From Drechmeria coniospora (taxonomy: Eukaryota; Ascomycota; Sordariomycetes; Hypocreales; Ophiocordycipitaceae), in NCBI RefSeq assembly GCF_001625195.1, contig NC_054391.1, forward strand, positions 7,265,157 to 7,329,156: DNA of 64,000 nt, read 5' to 3'. The position numbers and the translations under genes are program-made. Position 1 is the stretch's first letter. Every line of letters begins with the position of its first letter. Under the pieces are notes generated by a model, which made no database searches, was not told where the DNA came from, and saw only the letters and a list, made by a program, of their open reading frames with translations. Shown one piece after another: positions 21,162 to 34,620 of this stretch.

Positions 21162-24100
21162 CGTTGCCGGGGGCAGAGGAGAGCGCGTGCAGCTTCTGGC
21201 CGTCGGGGCGGAGGTGACGGTTCGAACGGAGCCCGTCTCACACTTACACGTACAGGAAGCACGATGGCACTATCCGTACTCCGTACGGCATACACAATGG
21301 CTAGCCTGGGGCCTGTCGCGGCATGTGGCTCGAGGGAAGGGATGAAACAGAAGGAGGCAGGCGTCGAACGTGTTTTTTCTCGCTTGCTTCTCCTTGTGCC
21401 TTTGCAAGTCGAGGAGGATGCTGTGTTGGAAATGCGAAAGGAGAATGGCGACGAATGGGTGAGATTCGAGTGAATCAGGCTTGTTACGTTGCCCGAGTGC
21501 CAGTGCCGTGGCCAGGCCATTCTCGGAGCCTCTGGCATTCGGCCATGAACTGACGACCTCAGCTTGGTGGCTTGCACCAACAATGGTATAAGCGCCGACG
21601 CCAGAGAACCCGCCTTTGGACAAGCTTTCGACGATTCTTCCGTACCGAGCGAGTGCTGCCTGCCTCGTTCTGGGTGGGCGGCCAGTAAGAAGCCATCTGG
21701 ATGTCTCGGGAGTCCACCGTCGACGTGGGGGGGGGGGGTCCAGGTTCGCGCCGTGGAGGGCGGGGGGCCGTTGCGACTTGCGGGCAGGCTGGCGGCCGAG
21801 AGAAGGTTTACACTTGCGAAAATACAGATACAGATACAGATGCACTATGGACTTGTCCGGAACACGGATGGCGGACAAAGCGTGCGCTTGCTTCCTTTGT
21901 CCTTGGGAGGCGTGTGCGTTGGAATCTTACGTCGTCGGCCTGCGGAGGATTGCAGAGAGATGGAAAGGCTGGACGAGTCGAAGCCCTCCGTTCCTTGGCT
22001 GGTATCCTGCCGGCCCGCCGTTCCATCGATTCTCGGTACTCCGTCCACACGGGGGGGGGGGGGTCATGGCTGTCTCTTGTATAAGATGGACAATGCTCAT
22101 GCAGACGGCCGACCTTGAAGGCACGCACACGCACCTACGCACGCTTGTATGCCTGCATGTTCGCAAGTACCGACGAGGATTGGACGTGTCTGTGTGTCTG
22201 TGTGTGTCTGTGTTTGTGTGTGCGTCTAGCTGGCCGGCTAAGCCTGTAATACCTCTGAGAGTATGGACTGGAGAGATGGCTTTCCCGCCGCAAAAGTCTC
22301 GAGGCGACGACATGATCGGACGACTGTATCCCGCAGCATGACCGACAACTTACTTGCCACTACTTTCTTCGTCATGCCATTTTCCTCCGACCTTGTTCCT
22401 CTTACTTTCTTCCTCCTACTCACCACCTTGGCCGATTCGATTCATCCATCGCCATCCCGTTTCCGCTCCTCCCGCGTCCAGCCCACGCTCGATTCGTCCA
22501 TGCTCTTCGAGGCGACAATAGGCCTCTAGTCCGGGCAAGGGTAGGTGTGGGTTGGCGTGCCTTGGCAGAACTGGAATGCTTGGCCGCGAAGCTCTGGAAT
22601 GCTGAGCCGTCCGAGGCCGAGTGAGCTCGACGGCACGTCACTTCTGGACCTGAGGTCCAATCCCAGCACGCCATGACGCCCCCCGCGTTATTGAAGATAC
22701 CTCCCGTTGTTTGTCGATTACGCCGTTGCGCAGGTACCTCTTAACAAACAACTTTGTCGAGGGGGGTCCGCATATGGCCTGCCATAACATAGCGAGGGGG
22801 TGCAGATACAATTTTCGCATGCTAGTGATAACCCAAGTCCCTGTATGGAATACGGCGTATTATACATGTACATTTAATTGCCTGTGCATGCGTGTGTACA
22901 TGCCCAAACATCTACACCTACCTAGGTACACGTTCGAGTACATGTACCCTTACTTACATCGGCAACCATAGCGCCTCACCTTGGCACCAACTTGTCGTGA
23001 CAGCCCAAACCAAGAACGGACTGGGTAGACTGGTGGAGGTAGGGTGGCCGAGGTCAAGAATCTTTGCCCGGGCATGCGGCATGATTCAGAGCTGCTATTG
23101 TTCGGCACGAGCGAGGAACAACAACGAGCCTTGTGAGGCGATCACGTTCCCCTGCATGCGGCACATCTACCATGTCCGACTCACCAAATGCATTCGCAAC
23201 AGGGCTACCTTGTGCGCAGTGCATGCAGTTTGTGTACTTTTACGGTACGCATAGGTAGGTCTACCGTAGGCACTCCGTTCCCCGTACTGAGATGTGCAGT
23301 AATACATGGACGGCTGAGTATGTCATGTCTCACTTGTAAGTTGTACCTTTGTCTCCATCGTCCACAGCCTCGTCGCCTTGGTATACACAAGCCTGCGGAC
23401 AAGCCGATGCATATGCAGGACCTCGGGTACGCATTGTCCGACAAGCACGGCGGAAACAAAAGGCTAACGGATCAGTTTCGTCCAGTCAGCCGCTCAAAGG
23501 GTGGCGTGGCGTGCCATGGATTGCATGAATGGCTTGCTCGATCGAAGGCGAGAAAGTATATCCGTGTCCGCATATGGGTTCGTATCAAGCATGCATTACC
23601 CTAGCACGGTGCTAAGCTGCGAAGTACCTGCAATCTGACCTGTAGTACGGAGTATACATGTAGTAATTATTATACAGCTTGCTACTTGTGCCCAACGTAC
23701 TGCTTGTATCCAACTTGCTGTATCCAAGTTGCTAATGCTCCGTATTCCGTATTCGTATACAACCTGTTACTTCCACACACCCTACTACTCGCGCGCAACG
23801 TACGGCTTATGCACAATGTAGGGCTTGTACACAACTTGCTGCAGAGCTCGTTCGCATCAAAAGAACACCCAGGTGTCGACCTACTACACCCGTGTTTGAT
23901 CTAGGCACTGAAGTCTACTTCTAGACTAGTCTACTATTAGTACACCTAGTCTAGGTGTAAATGACTTTGTGTTGGAAAAGGGAGGGGAAGGGCGGCAAGG
24001 ATGTGACAAGGACTTCGTCGCCTGACCCCCGTTTCACTCGTCTCATTTTCTCCAATCCAAGCCGTGAACTCAATGAGTCGGGTCCTTTCCTCGTTCGGCG

Positions 24101-24811
24101 TCCCAACCTAGTAATGCTTGTAGTACTGTACGTACATGTCCGGAGTGCTCGGAATTGCAATCGAACATGTGCCTGTACTACATTCTATTGCGGTCTCGTA
24201 CATGGAAACCCATCCAGCTACATCGAACGTATACTCACTCCTACGTACGCCTGCGTAGTACAAGCGCACGTCATAGTGCTACATGGCTATGCGCAAACAT
24301 GTACAGTACTGTCTTCTATAGGCACTTATACTTGTTCGAGCACTTCTACACGTACACCTACAAAGGAGAAGCAGAATGCACGTGAAGTACAAGTCCGCCG
24401 TCAGGACAGTCGGCCATACTCTTTGCGTCCTGCTCATCATGGAGAGTCAATAATTAGCGTCTTCTTGCTATCCGTATTTTACTTCTCAACGATACGAGTG
24501 TAAGGGTCAGTCGTCACAGATGCGCCTCTACTTCCAACCTTGGTGGTCCAGGAAGGGGCAAAGTAGTCTCGCCGCCCCCCAGCTCTTTTCGCACATGCGG
24601 CTCCCTCCCAGCACCCAGCTCGCCAGGCCGTGAGCCCAACGTGCCGCGTGCATGGTGGTCGGCGAGCCGGCCTGACCCGACCTGACCTGACGATTTGCGT
24701 GACCCCGACCACTCCACTCTGCCCGTCGCCGTCTGCGCCGCACGTGTCTGCCTCGCTCTGTCTCGCCCAAGCCTCTGCGCCCGTTCACCCACTCGTCGGC
24801 CGCCAGGCCCT
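21162..24811. other. Intergenic between the HMG-box and RVB1 genes
   Basis: About 3.6 kb without a supported gene. Long overlapping ORFs at 21,270-22,340 on both strands are compositional. G-runs lie at about 21,727-21,738 and 22,050-22,062, a TGTCTGTGTG microsatellite at about 22,187-22,230, and at 23,680-23,850 phrases such as CAACTTGCT and CAACGTAC recur. It likely holds the promoter of the HMG gene and the 3' end of RVB1. Confidence 0.5.
22187..22230 (+). repeat. TG-rich microsatellite
   Basis: TGTCTGTGTG units repeat with small variations, a common simple-sequence repeat. Confidence 0.75.
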
Positions 24812-26560
<1,749 letters not shown>

Positions 26561-28927
26561 CTTGATGGTTGGGCAACGCGGTCTTGGCGGTGCCTTTTGT
26601 TCGTCGTTGTCGTCGTCGGGTGGGCCTTTGATCGGTCGACTTTGAATCCTGCAGTGCTCTCAAGGGGCCCTCTGGCACCGGTGTGCCAATTCTGCGCCGC
26701 GATTCGGGAAAGGGAGAAGCGACCGAGTATGGAAATGTTTTCGACGCGATCATGGCCTTGCAACGCCCTCACCTCGACCGTCGTTTCGCGAACTGCTTCG
26801 ACGGTTCCACTTTTAAGTCACGTGACCTCGAGTGCACTCGACTTACCCTATACCAACATGATGCAGGAATGTCATATCCATGATATCCATGATGGCGTCG
26901 AACCTATGTATTGATTCCGAAGATGACACAATAAATTCACACACTTTCCCCCCCCCGTGATGAGGATTTCTGACAAGATTAGGCATCGTTGGGTCAATTC
27001 TATGGATCAACGTCGACTGGTGTGGATGATGAGACCTCGACAGTTGCAGCATACATGCCATGTTGGGAATGGGACCTTTACTCCAGAGGTTTCACCATTT
27101 GCAAGAATCAAACACGAACACTTCATTGAAGGACAAGGATACACGATGTTTATGCTACTAGCAACATTCATGCCTATCAGCAGTGCTGTAGACTCACCAG
27201 ACCAGTCACCTCGCCTTCAGCTCCGCTCCGGCTGGATTGCATCGGCTGCTTCCACAATTTGCATCCCACATTCTGCTCATGATCATGTCATGGTCGATAA
27301 GGTTAAGAGGGCCGCTCGATTGCCAAACGTACATCCGTAAAGCGTGTGAATGTAGACCACGGTGCCAGTCCGGGTTGGCTTGTCGGCCGCCAACCCTACC
27401 GTCAACGCATTCGACCCGTCTTGGCCCAACCCGGCATGTGAGCAGCGGCAGGCACCGCTTCGTCGATGTGGAAGAAATGCATTGCAGCGTCGGCTTGCCC
27501 ACGACCCATTTCAAGCACCTGTGCGAGCATTCATGCCGTCAGGCAGATGAAGGTGCACGATGTGGCAAAGAACCTGACGGGGATCAAGGGGAGGACAGGC
27601 GACCGACGGTATGCGCCATAGACCTTGAAGGCTCCCGTTCCGGCCAAGACGCTCAGCAGCGGAACCTCGACGGCAGTCAAGGGCGTACGGCATGACAATA
27701 TAGCCGACAGAGGTCAAGGGGCGTGCTTGGCGACCGAGGGTCTGCGACATTGTCCCCGAAGGCTCCAGTTCCGCCCAACACGCTCGGTGGCACCACATCA
27801 ACGGCAGCCAACCGTTACTGCGCGATCGCTTCGAGTGCCACGCTGCGAAGGCTTGCCTCAAGCATCCTCTCCAGTCGAGGACATTGATGCCGAATGACGG
27901 CGCCGCCTGCACCCCTGAACCGTCGGGCAACGGGGGCGAGGAACTCTTGCGCCATGATGCGCATCAAGCGAACTGCACTTGACTGCCGACGATCTCGTCA
28001 TGTTGATTGTGACTGCCACGCGCAAGCAGAGCGGACAAGAAATCAAGGAGCCATGGTATGGTCCGTGTCGAATGCATGACCATGCCGAGCGCCATGTCGC
28101 TTCGGTGTGCCGTTGATGCTTGTCGGCCGCATCGCCGCGACGGACAAAGGGTCGTGCCAACTTCCAACAGTCCATCGATTCATCAGCAGGCCCGCCAGTC
28201 TGCCCCTGCCTGCAGTGCACAAGCTGCGCAAAGGGCGGACGTGGCGATGAACCTCGTCGTCCTCGGCGTGCATCTGCCGACCCCGTGCATCGGTTGGCTC
28301 TCCGAAATGCCAGGGGCGACAGCCACGAGGCCAGCGAGATGTCCGCCACGGCCACCGATATTTCCTGACGACTTGTAGGTTGCAGCCGGGCCCGAGAGCG
28401 CGCAGGCGTATTGGCAAACCCAGACGAGAACGTCATGCACCGTGGCGCAAGGAGGTGTCCGGACCGGCGGCGAGGCTCCGGCTGCTTCCGCCGTGGTCGT
28501 ATCGTACCTCGCGAGTGCAAGTACCGACACGCCACGCGGAAAAACCAGTCACGCATGACGCGTCTTGCGGCAGCGGCCGACGCCGGCCTCGTTCACGGCC
28601 CGTCGCCTACAGGACTGGTTGCTCCGAGGCCGGCGGATGCGTCGAACGGCGAGACGCAGCCGAGCATGATACGGAGGCCCGCAACGAGGAACGCGGGTGC
28701 GACGCGGCAAAAGGGCGAAGAAAACGATGATGATGCCATTCACGATATCCTCGTCAACGTGAGCCATGCGCCGCATGCCCAGGCATGACAGGCATGACGA
28801 AAGGCCGTTGAAGGCTTGGGTGGCCGCTTGACGCAGCAGACCGGACGTGCTTTGCGGGCCAAGGAAAAGGAGGGAGGACCTAGGCTCGAGGCTCGAAGGG
28901 GTCAGAGGCGGCCCAAGGCGGCGAGTT
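26561..28927. other. Intergenic between RVB1 and TAF13
   Basis: About 2.4 kb. Bases 26,561-26,880 probably hold the RVB1 promoter. A diverged 131-base tandem duplication lies at 27,598-27,811. ORFs at 27,858-28,788 on both strands are Arg-rich and compositional, with no known motif. No gene is supported. Confidence 0.5.
27598..27811. repeat. Two diverged copies of a 131-base unit
   Basis: GGCGACCGACGGTATGCGCC at 27598 and GGCGACCGAGGGTCTGCGAC at 27729 start parallel segments. These share the middle (GAAGGCTCC.GTTCCG) and the end (GGCAGTCAA or GGCAGCCAA), at a constant offset of 131 bases. Confidence 0.7.
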
Positions 28928-29499
28928 TCACCTTTTCTTCCCGAGGGCATCCGCCTCGGCCTCGGCATCATCGTCGGCCTCTCCGAGCTCCTCCTCGACC
29001 CTCCTGGCGGCGGCGGCGGCGCGGGCGGCGGGCGTCGACGCCGCATGCCTCTCCGCCTCCTTGGCCCTCTTCTTCTCCTCGTCGGCGGCGTCCTTGATGA
29101 TGTCGTCGTCGGTCTCGCGGAGGATCTCGCGCGCCTTTTTGATCTCCTTTTGCTTCTCAAAGACCTCCTGGACCTTGCCGAGGAAGGCGGGGTTCTTGCG
29201 GAAGGAAAACTCAAAGTCCTCGTACTTGATCTTCTGGCGACCCGAGTAGTGGGCGGCGCGGGTGGCCTCGAAGGCGATGGCTTGCATGAAGTCGGTGAGG
29301 ATCTCGTCGAGGACGCGGACCGTTTCCGGGAGCGGGTTCTTGACGTCGCCGTGGGCGAAGAGGAGCTGGGCCACTGCGAGGCGGGAGGAGGGCCAGGTCA
29401 GCGTCGGAGGGGAGGGTGGCGAGGGGGCACCGACGCACGCTCGTTGTGAGAAAAGTTCATCTTGCCGACATTCTTGCCGGCTCGCGCTCGAGGCTCCAT
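28928..29499 (-). CDS. TAF13: TFIID subunit 13 (histone-fold)
   Basis: Two exons: 29499-29439 and 29373-28928 (65-base intron, phase 1, donor GTGCGT, acceptor CAG), giving 168 residues. Exon 1 ends NFSHNE and exon 2 starts LAQLLFAHGDVKNPLPETV, the TAF13 signature. The histone-fold spans about residues 17-90 (VLDEILTDFM, RQKIKYEDFEFSFRK). The tail is charged, Ala/Glu/Lys-rich and probably coiled or disordered, ending GKKR. TAF13 pairs with TAF11 in TFIID and contacts TBP during RNA polymerase II initiation. Initiation could instead be at MNFSH (29460), which would drop 13 residues. It is divergent from KSH1 with about 600 bases between starts. Confidence 0.94.
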
Positions 29500-30094
29500 G
29501 ATGGCGAGACGGTGAAGGGATGCGGAATGCGGGATGCGGGATGCGGGTGACGGGGTGTCGAGTCTGGGTGACGGCGGTGGGAGTCGAGGTCGAGGATGGA
29601 TGAGTAAAGCCTAGGCTGGCATGGGCCGAGGCGGGTGCATGGAGGTGTGCGCGACGGCGAAGAGGGAGATGAAGCGAGGCCAGCCTCGTCGACGCAGAAG
29701 ACGAAGAGCAGGCGGACTGGACGGACGATGCTGGGTTTGGCGGTGTCGTGGCGGTGTGAAGCAGCGGCGAGGCAGGGTGAGTCTTGGGCGGCGATACCTG
29801 GGATCGGGCGACGGACAGGCGACGGCGCAGGTACCTGCAGCTGCAGGCCTTGGCGGCGGCGGTGGGGGACGGCGGCTGCGCGGCGGCGAGGCTGCGGCCG
29901 GCTCGGGGAATCTTTGCTCCCGCGATCGCCCACGGCTAGCGTGGCTGGGGGAGTCGAGGGAAAGGCCAACGACGACATCGTCTCCGAACTCGCACCATCC
30001 GACCGACGCTGGATCGCGTCACCCGCTTTCGCCGGCAGAGCCATCCATCGCCTCTCGGCCGCCGCTACCTACTTTGGCTTCGCACACGGGCAAG

Positions 30095-30543
30095 ATGGTA
30101 CGCCCGCCCCGGTGCGCACGCAGACGGGGCCGACGTGGCCGACTAACGAGCACCCGCCTCCCAGTCTGCCCTGTTCAACTTTCAGTCCCTCCTGCTCGTG
30201 CTGCTGCTACTCATCTGCACGAGCGCGTACGTCCACCACTTTGCGCCCGGAATCATGGACCGACACAAGACCGGGTACGTCTCTGGCCGTCGGAGGGGGC
30301 GCGCGGCGGCGGCGGCGGCGGCGGCGGTCGCGAGGAGAGGGTGACGGCTGTGCTGACGGACAGGGAAACCTAGCATCATGGGCATCTTTTGGAAATCGGC
30401 GAGGATAGGCGAGAGGCTCAGCCCATACATAAGCGTCTGCTGCGCCGTCATGGCGGTACGAACGCCCCCGCGGCGACGGACGGCAAGATGACGAGCGGGC
30501 GCTCGGTGCTGACGCAGGCCAGGTCTCGATCCTCATGAGCTGA
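30095..30543 (+). CDS. KSH1: Kish (TMEM167) secretory pathway membrane protein
   Basis: Four exons: 30095-30097, 30165-30274, 30374-30455 and 30523-30543, giving 71 residues. Exon 1 is only the ATG codon, followed directly by GTACGC. Exon 2 starts [22 protein letters not shown], a signal or first membrane segment. [25 protein letters not shown] and VCCAVMA follow, and the last exon encodes VSILMS. The LFNFQSLL and [15 protein letters not shown] motifs and the length are those of the Kish family (yeast Ksh1), a small essential protein with two membrane segments in the early secretory pathway and Golgi. Introns are 67, 99 and 67 bases; branch-like CTAAC/CTGAC elements are seen before the first and third acceptors. 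Its exons are too short to stand out as ORFs. TAF13 is divergent upstream. Confidence 0.93.
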
Positions 30544-30700
30544 GGAGCGACGAGGGGACGACGGCGATTGCCTCGCGTCGAAACGGCACACGGCGGTGGA
30601 GGGCGTGACGCAGGCGAGGTGCCGACGCCAGCGAGCTGTCGAGCGACGAGGGGACGAGAGCACGGCGGAGACGGCATTCGGTCGAAACGAGGCACCCCGC
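30506..30700. repeat. 96-base tandem duplication covering the last KSH1 exon
   Basis: GACGCAGGCCAGGT at 30511 and GACGCAGGCGAGGT at 30607 start parallel segments. Both continue to GAGCGACGAGGGGACGA (30545 and 30641) and to a GTCGAAACG block, at a constant 96-base offset. The first copy carries the intron 3 acceptor, the last seven codons and the stop of KSH1. The second lies in its downstream region. Confidence 0.75.
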
Positions 30701-31464
30701 CAAACGAGCACGGGGACGGTTGGCGTCGGATCTCCAGACGATGGGCGAAGCATGGACGGCCGTCGTCGACGGCGACAGGCCATGGCCCTCTGCGGCATGT
30801 ATCGGCAGCCTCGGCAAGGTAGAAATGCATCACCGCCAAGAATCGACGGCACCCGCCTCGGCGCCCATCTGGCTTCGTGCATGGCATCTCTCGGCAGGCG
30901 AGCGCCGCGGGGGCGCGTCCGGCATGCGGGGTGACGATGGATGGCATGGCAGGACGAGGCGGCGGAGGACGACGGCGAGACGGGCAACAGGTCAACGCAT
31001 CGGATGGCCAAGCATGGGCCCTCGGGCACCTGAAGGTGTAGGGGGGGGCGCAGCAGGCAGGCATGCGGCGGAAAGACGTAGCAGCCGTGGCAGCTAGACG
31101 TGCCGTGCCCGGTCGGCGTGCAGCCACGGCCGGCTGACGAAAGGGACGGTTCAAATCAGGTAGCGAGCGCCAGTGGAATCGACACCTTTGCCAACTCACC
31201 GCAGCGATTGCGCAGGCACTTGTAGGTGCACGGCAGGTAGGCGTAGCGGGTTGGTATGCTTGTCGGTGCACGGCACTTGTACTTGGACGTACCGAGACCT
31301 GCAGCAGCGGTGCGTGCGCCGGCTCGGAAGGACGAGGACGGAATACAAGCACTTGGAGGTGAAGGGCACTGTTCGGTACGGACTGCACCAAAGCGTACTC
31401 GGTACGTGCTGACTTGGGTCATGAAGGAATAGTGAAGACTCGCAACCATTCCAGCACAGCAAGT

Positions 31465-31555
31465 GGCTGTACTTGCAGGTGTGCATGTACTTGCAGGTGT
31501 GCATGTACTTGTAGGTGTGCATGTACTTGTAGGTGTGCATGTACAAGTACTGCAC
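31465..31555 (+). repeat. 18-base minisatellite
   Basis: Four to five tandem copies of GTGCATGTACTTG(C/T)AGGT lie just before a CATGTACAAGTAC palindrome. Confidence 0.85.
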
Positions 31556-31599
31556 TTATTTATTACATGATAACGGAGGACAAGTAATAGTCACGATAC

Positions 31600-32065
31600 T
31601 ATTACTGCGCCGTGCAGTTGCCGTACTTTCTCCGCGGTACACTCCGCGTGCAAGCTGGGCATGCGCTTGCACAAGTACAGTGACTGTGCCGAGTCGGTGT
31701 ACGGCACATGATAGGTACCTAGTAGTTGACGCTGCGGTATTAGAGTATCTGCGCTGTACTGCGCATGCACTTGGACAAGTACTGCGACTTTGCATAGCCG
31801 GTGTACGGCACAGCATTATTAGTACCTAGTAGTTAACGTTGTGGTATTGGAGTATTACTGCGCTGGACTGCTTGCACAAGTGCTATGACTTGCCGAGTCG
31901 GTGTATGGCACGGCATCTAGTACCTACTGTACTACTACCTAGGTACTAGGAACTAGGTACTAGACAGTTAACGTTGTGGTATTAGAGCATTACTGCGCTG
32001 TGCTGGGCATTCGCTAGCACAAGCACTGTGACTTTGCCGAGTCGGTGTACGGTGCAGCATTAGTT
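31600..32065 (+). repeat. About four tandem copies of a 110-140-base unit
   Basis: Each unit contains ACTGCGC(T/C)G.(A/G)CTG, CACAAG(T/C)(A/G)C, TGACTTTGCCGAGTCGGTGTACGGCA and AGTACCTAGTAGTTAACG-like blocks in this order. The GAGTCGGTGTACGGC block recurs near 31,688, 31,798 (altered), 31,897 and 32,038. Copies have diverged and carry small insertions of CTAGGTACTAG type. Confidence 0.75.
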
Positions 32066-34498
32066 CTAGTCAAAGCTGTACTGTGCTCGGTTGTAGTGCG
32101 GCGCTGTAGGTGCTGATACAGGTGGCTCATGATTCAACACCACAATTAAGTACAAGCAATCACAGCTACAGTACTTGCCCAAGCGCCCCGCATTGCACTT
32201 GCAATTGTACAAGTAACCCGTACTTACGGAGTAATACCGAGCACCCAAAGTGCAAGCACAGCAGCCGGGCTCGAATGCGTACAAGTACAAGCATGAGCAA
32301 GTACTTAAGTACGAGCACTCACTTACGCACTCCAGTATTGCGCAGGGGCATGCTGATTTTCGGTGATGGCAGCGTCCCGATGGGGACCATCAGACAAGAA
32401 TAGGTACGTAATGCCTCCCCCGTACCAAAGTTTTGGCCATTTGGACAGGCAAGGAAGATGCAGGCCCCACGAGGCCCGCACCACTCTGTGGGATGAATCC
32501 ACGTGCCAGCGTGACGGAGGGGACCACTCGTATCCATCCGGACCGGCCGAAGGGCCCTGGCCCCTACTTGCAAGTACGTACTGAGCCCCAAGCAGAAGTG
32601 TATATTATTACGGCGACGATAATGACATGGAGGTGCAGCACAAGTGGTGTGGTGTTTGCATTTTCTTGCAAGCACAAGCACACGCACCGCACTTGGTACC
32701 TTGTCACGGGTTAATAGTGCTCAAGTACTTGCAGGACTCTGCACCGCCGCTTGTACTGTACGGGCATTGCAAGCACCCACCGATGCAGCTTACTTGTACG
32801 GAGTACAGTACAGTACGACCAGCATGAATACTCCGCACTCCGTACCGGTCGGTCCACTGTGCAGCACAACTACACTCGCACCGGCTCCGTCTCCGAACAC
32901 GGGAGGGCGCAACGCTCCATTCGCCACCGACGAGGATGCCATGGCCAGCAGAAGCCCTGCTTGCCCTCCTGCTCGCACAAACGCACAAACGCTCGCACGG
33001 GGGCGCACGCGCAGCCGTAGGTGCGCGAATCTGCCCTCGCATACCGGAGCGCAAAGGGTCGCGAGTGCGGCATGGGACGAGCGCAAGCAGCATCGATGGT
33101 GCGGCGGACATGCTTCCACCGTACGGAGCGCTGCCTGGTGCTCGAGCAGAGCAGGGACGTCAGGTACCGTACCTGTACACGAGCGGCACTGCGGCGGATG
33201 AGCCTGCGGCCGGCGGCCGGTGGAGGAAACGGCAATTGCCCGCCGGGGTCGTGGGCGCCGCGTCCGATCCCTGCCCCGTACGATATCATAACAGCACCCA
33301 CCTGCAGGCGTGCACGTAGCATGCAGGTACATGTACAAGCTCGGAGGAGCGCTTCCCGCGACGCAGCCGACGTGCTCGAACGAGCGGGCGGTACGGCCAA
33401 GTACTCATGGCCGTACCTGGCCTACCACCCGCAGGGCGCGCGTGCATGTGCTTGCATTGCTCGGCCGGCACTGCATGCTGCAGCAAGCATCGACGCGGGA
33501 CACGGGGTGCCAGCACGGCGTGGCGATGGCGACATGAGACGACGAGGGGAAAGACGAAGACCGGCCAGGCTTCGGGCTGTAAGTACTTGAGGCATCCGTG
33601 CTGTAGGTACTAAGGCACCTGCACTGCACGCACCTACAGTGGTACCTGAGCACGGGCTTGCGTCCTAGGTACCGACACGAGCACAAGTACAAAGCACGAC
33701 GTGCCCTGTACGGAGTACATGGTACCGCATCAATACCGCCTGTACTCGGCACCGCCTGACGACCAGCGCAAGTAATACAAGTAAGTGGTCGTTTTCGTCG
33801 TCGTGCAGGGTACTCTAATGCCGAGTGTCCGAGGAATAGGCGGCGGACTCTGACGTGCCGGTGCAAATCGATCCCTACTACGGAGTACTAAGGTATTTAT
33901 TAATGCCTATTAATACCCAGCACTTGCGTGCGCTTGCACCACTTGCGAGGCCAAGGCCAGCCATGGGTGTCGTTCCTCCGTAGGCATCTTCGCCCATGAC
34001 ACAAATCACACAAGCACATGCACCGTTCGCTTGTGCAGGTAGCACCTCCTCGTGCCAAAGTGCATGTGCAACGGAGCACGGCAGCCATGGGTCTCACCGT
34101 TCGACGTGCCCCGTCGAGAGCATCCTCGGTCGGCAAGGCCAGACGGCGGGAACGAGCAGCGCCAGCGCCATGCCTCGACGCCGACATACTTACGGCACTG
34201 GGCATTCACGCACGAGTGCGTGCACCTACATGCACACCACGGCGAGGCACGGAGCCGGGAGTGCGGAGCACTTGGCAAGCAATTGCTCCCACATGCACGT
34301 CAGGCGTTGGATTGCGCGTGCACGCCCGAGCACAGGTACGGAGTGCCGTAGGGAGTATTCTTCCCGGCCGCAAAGTCGGTCCTCGCACCCGAGGCGTGCG
34401 CGAAGGCTCGTTCCCGTACTGTACTTGGACGGTAGCATAGGTACTGTACCTACTACGGAGTAGCTAGTACTTGATTGGCAAAAACCTGTTGCATGGGT

Positions 34499-34620
34499 GC
34501 CTGTATCAGCACCTGCGTCAGCACCTGTATCAACACCTGCATTAGCACCTGCATCACCTGCATCAGCACCTGCATCGGCACCGGCATCAGCACCAGCATC
34601 AGCACCGGCATCAGCACCAG
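34499..34620 (+). repeat. 12-base minisatellite (GCACCTGCATCA-like)
   Basis: About ten near-perfect copies of GCACC(T/G)GCATCA lie in tandem, one shortened by six bases. In one frame they would read as a Pro-Ala-Ser-Ala repeat, but the surrounding frame has no gene character. Confidence 0.85.

Noticed and set aside
27858..28788. Overlapping ORFs of 116-232 codons between RVB1 and TAF13
   Set aside because: They are Arg/Ala/Pro-rich, overlap on both strands and show no domain or splice-consistent structure.
29621..30408. 250- and 257-codon plus-strand ORFs over the TAF13-KSH1 region
   Set aside because: They run through the KSH1 introns and wrong frames. The spliced KSH1 model matches a known family over its whole length.
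30207..31391. 394-codon minus-strand ORF
   Set aside because: It is antisense to KSH1 and its duplicated terminal exon; composition is Arg/Pro/Ser-rich without motifs.
31600..32065. CRISPR-like array
   Set aside because: Units are long, diverged and without regular spacers, and the genome is eukaryotic; it is an ordinary tandem repeat.
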